A DNA stretch of 6,111 nucleotides from an uncultured Oscillospiraceae bacterium. GTDB lineage: Bacteria > Bacillota > Clostridia > Oscillospirales > Acutalibacteraceae. Below the pieces are notes generated by a model, which was not told where the DNA came from, did not search any database, and worked only from the letters and a program-made list of their open reading frames with translations. This document shows, in pieces, positions 6,037 through 6,111 of this stretch (the first letter of the stretch is position 1; the number at the start of each line of letters is the position of its first letter). The translations under genes and the position numbers were made by a program. The DNA lies in contig USBP01000100.1 of assembly GCA_900552985.1 (NCBI GenBank), positions 1-6,111 on the forward strand, written 5' to 3'.

Positions 6037-6062
6037 CAGCTTATCCTCAAGGATTCCATAAT
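6033..6062 (+). promoter_or_regulatory. Promoter for the gene at the right edge
   Basis: TTGACA (6033-6038) overlaps the stop codon of the preceding gene, and CATAAT (6057-6062) follows after 18 bases. Transcription would start near 6069, only about 23 bases before the GTG start. It lets the next gene be expressed apart from the operon, although no terminator separates them. Confidence 0.5.
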
Positions 6063-6076
6063 AAAACCAAGAGAAT

Positions 6077-6084
6077 AAGGAGGT
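6077..6084 (+). promoter_or_regulatory. Strong ribosome binding site before a GTG start
   Basis: AAGGAGGT is the full Shine-Dalgarno sequence and lies seven bases before GTG at 6092. It is the main evidence that a gene begins there. Confidence 0.8.
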
Positions 6085-6091
6085 ATTCAAA

Positions 6092-6111
6092 GTGGCACGT
6101 AAATATGACCA
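6092..6111 (+). CDS. Start of an unidentified gene, cut by the right edge
   Basis: Six complete codons, GTG GCA CGT AAA TAT GAC, give MARKYD and then the window ends. The perfect ribosome binding site and the promoter upstream make a real gene likely. The short basic start shows no signal peptide. Too little is visible for any function. An ABC ATPase would complete the upstream module, but nothing here shows it. Confidence 0.6.

Noticed and set aside
1..6111. CRISPR arrays, tRNA or rRNA genes, insertion sequences
   Set aside because: No regularly spaced repeats, no cloverleaf or rRNA signature sequences and no transposase-like product were seen on either strand.

Overview
The window looks like a chromosomal segment of a low-to-medium GC anaerobic Firmicute, most likely a gut clostridium. 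I infer this from Gram-positive style ribosome binding sites (AAAAGGAG, AAGGAGGT), strong sigma-A promoters, TTG and GTG starts, and a membrane-tethered host-glycan type glycosidase carrying FIVAR modules. The genus cannot be fixed from this sequence alone.

Left part (1-1443, minus strand): a methionine/one-carbon pair. metF (5,10-methylenetetrahydrofolate reductase) is followed 12 bases later by the start of a gene whose first 125 residues are the homocysteine S-methyltransferase domain of cobalamin-dependent methionine synthase (metH), cut by the left edge. MetF supplies 5-methyl-THF and MetH uses it, so the two form a natural operon read from a near-consensus promoter at 1318-1346.

Middle (1371-3936, plus strand): a divergent promoter drives one 814-residue gene. 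Its product has an N-terminal membrane anchor, a region resembling glycoside hydrolase family 98, and two C-terminal helical modules (one clear FIVAR, one diverged). It is monocistronic and closed by a strong rho-independent terminator. Its role would be extracellular cleavage of complex glycans; the substrate is not readable from the sequence.

Right part (3937-6111, plus strand): about 300 bases of non-coding DNA, holding a GC-richer structured patch and then an AT-rich promoter and leader, precede a small secreted protein. Its reading frame appears broken by one extra base near 4529. It is followed by a six-segment ABC-2-like permease and a four-segment membrane protein. This set resembles exported-peptide/ABC-transport modules of Firmicutes, but no ATPase is in view. 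A new promoter and a perfect Shine-Dalgarno sequence start a further gene (GTG at 6092) of which only six codons are visible.

The least explained parts are the small secreted protein with its two membrane partners, and the structured patch at 3972-4060.
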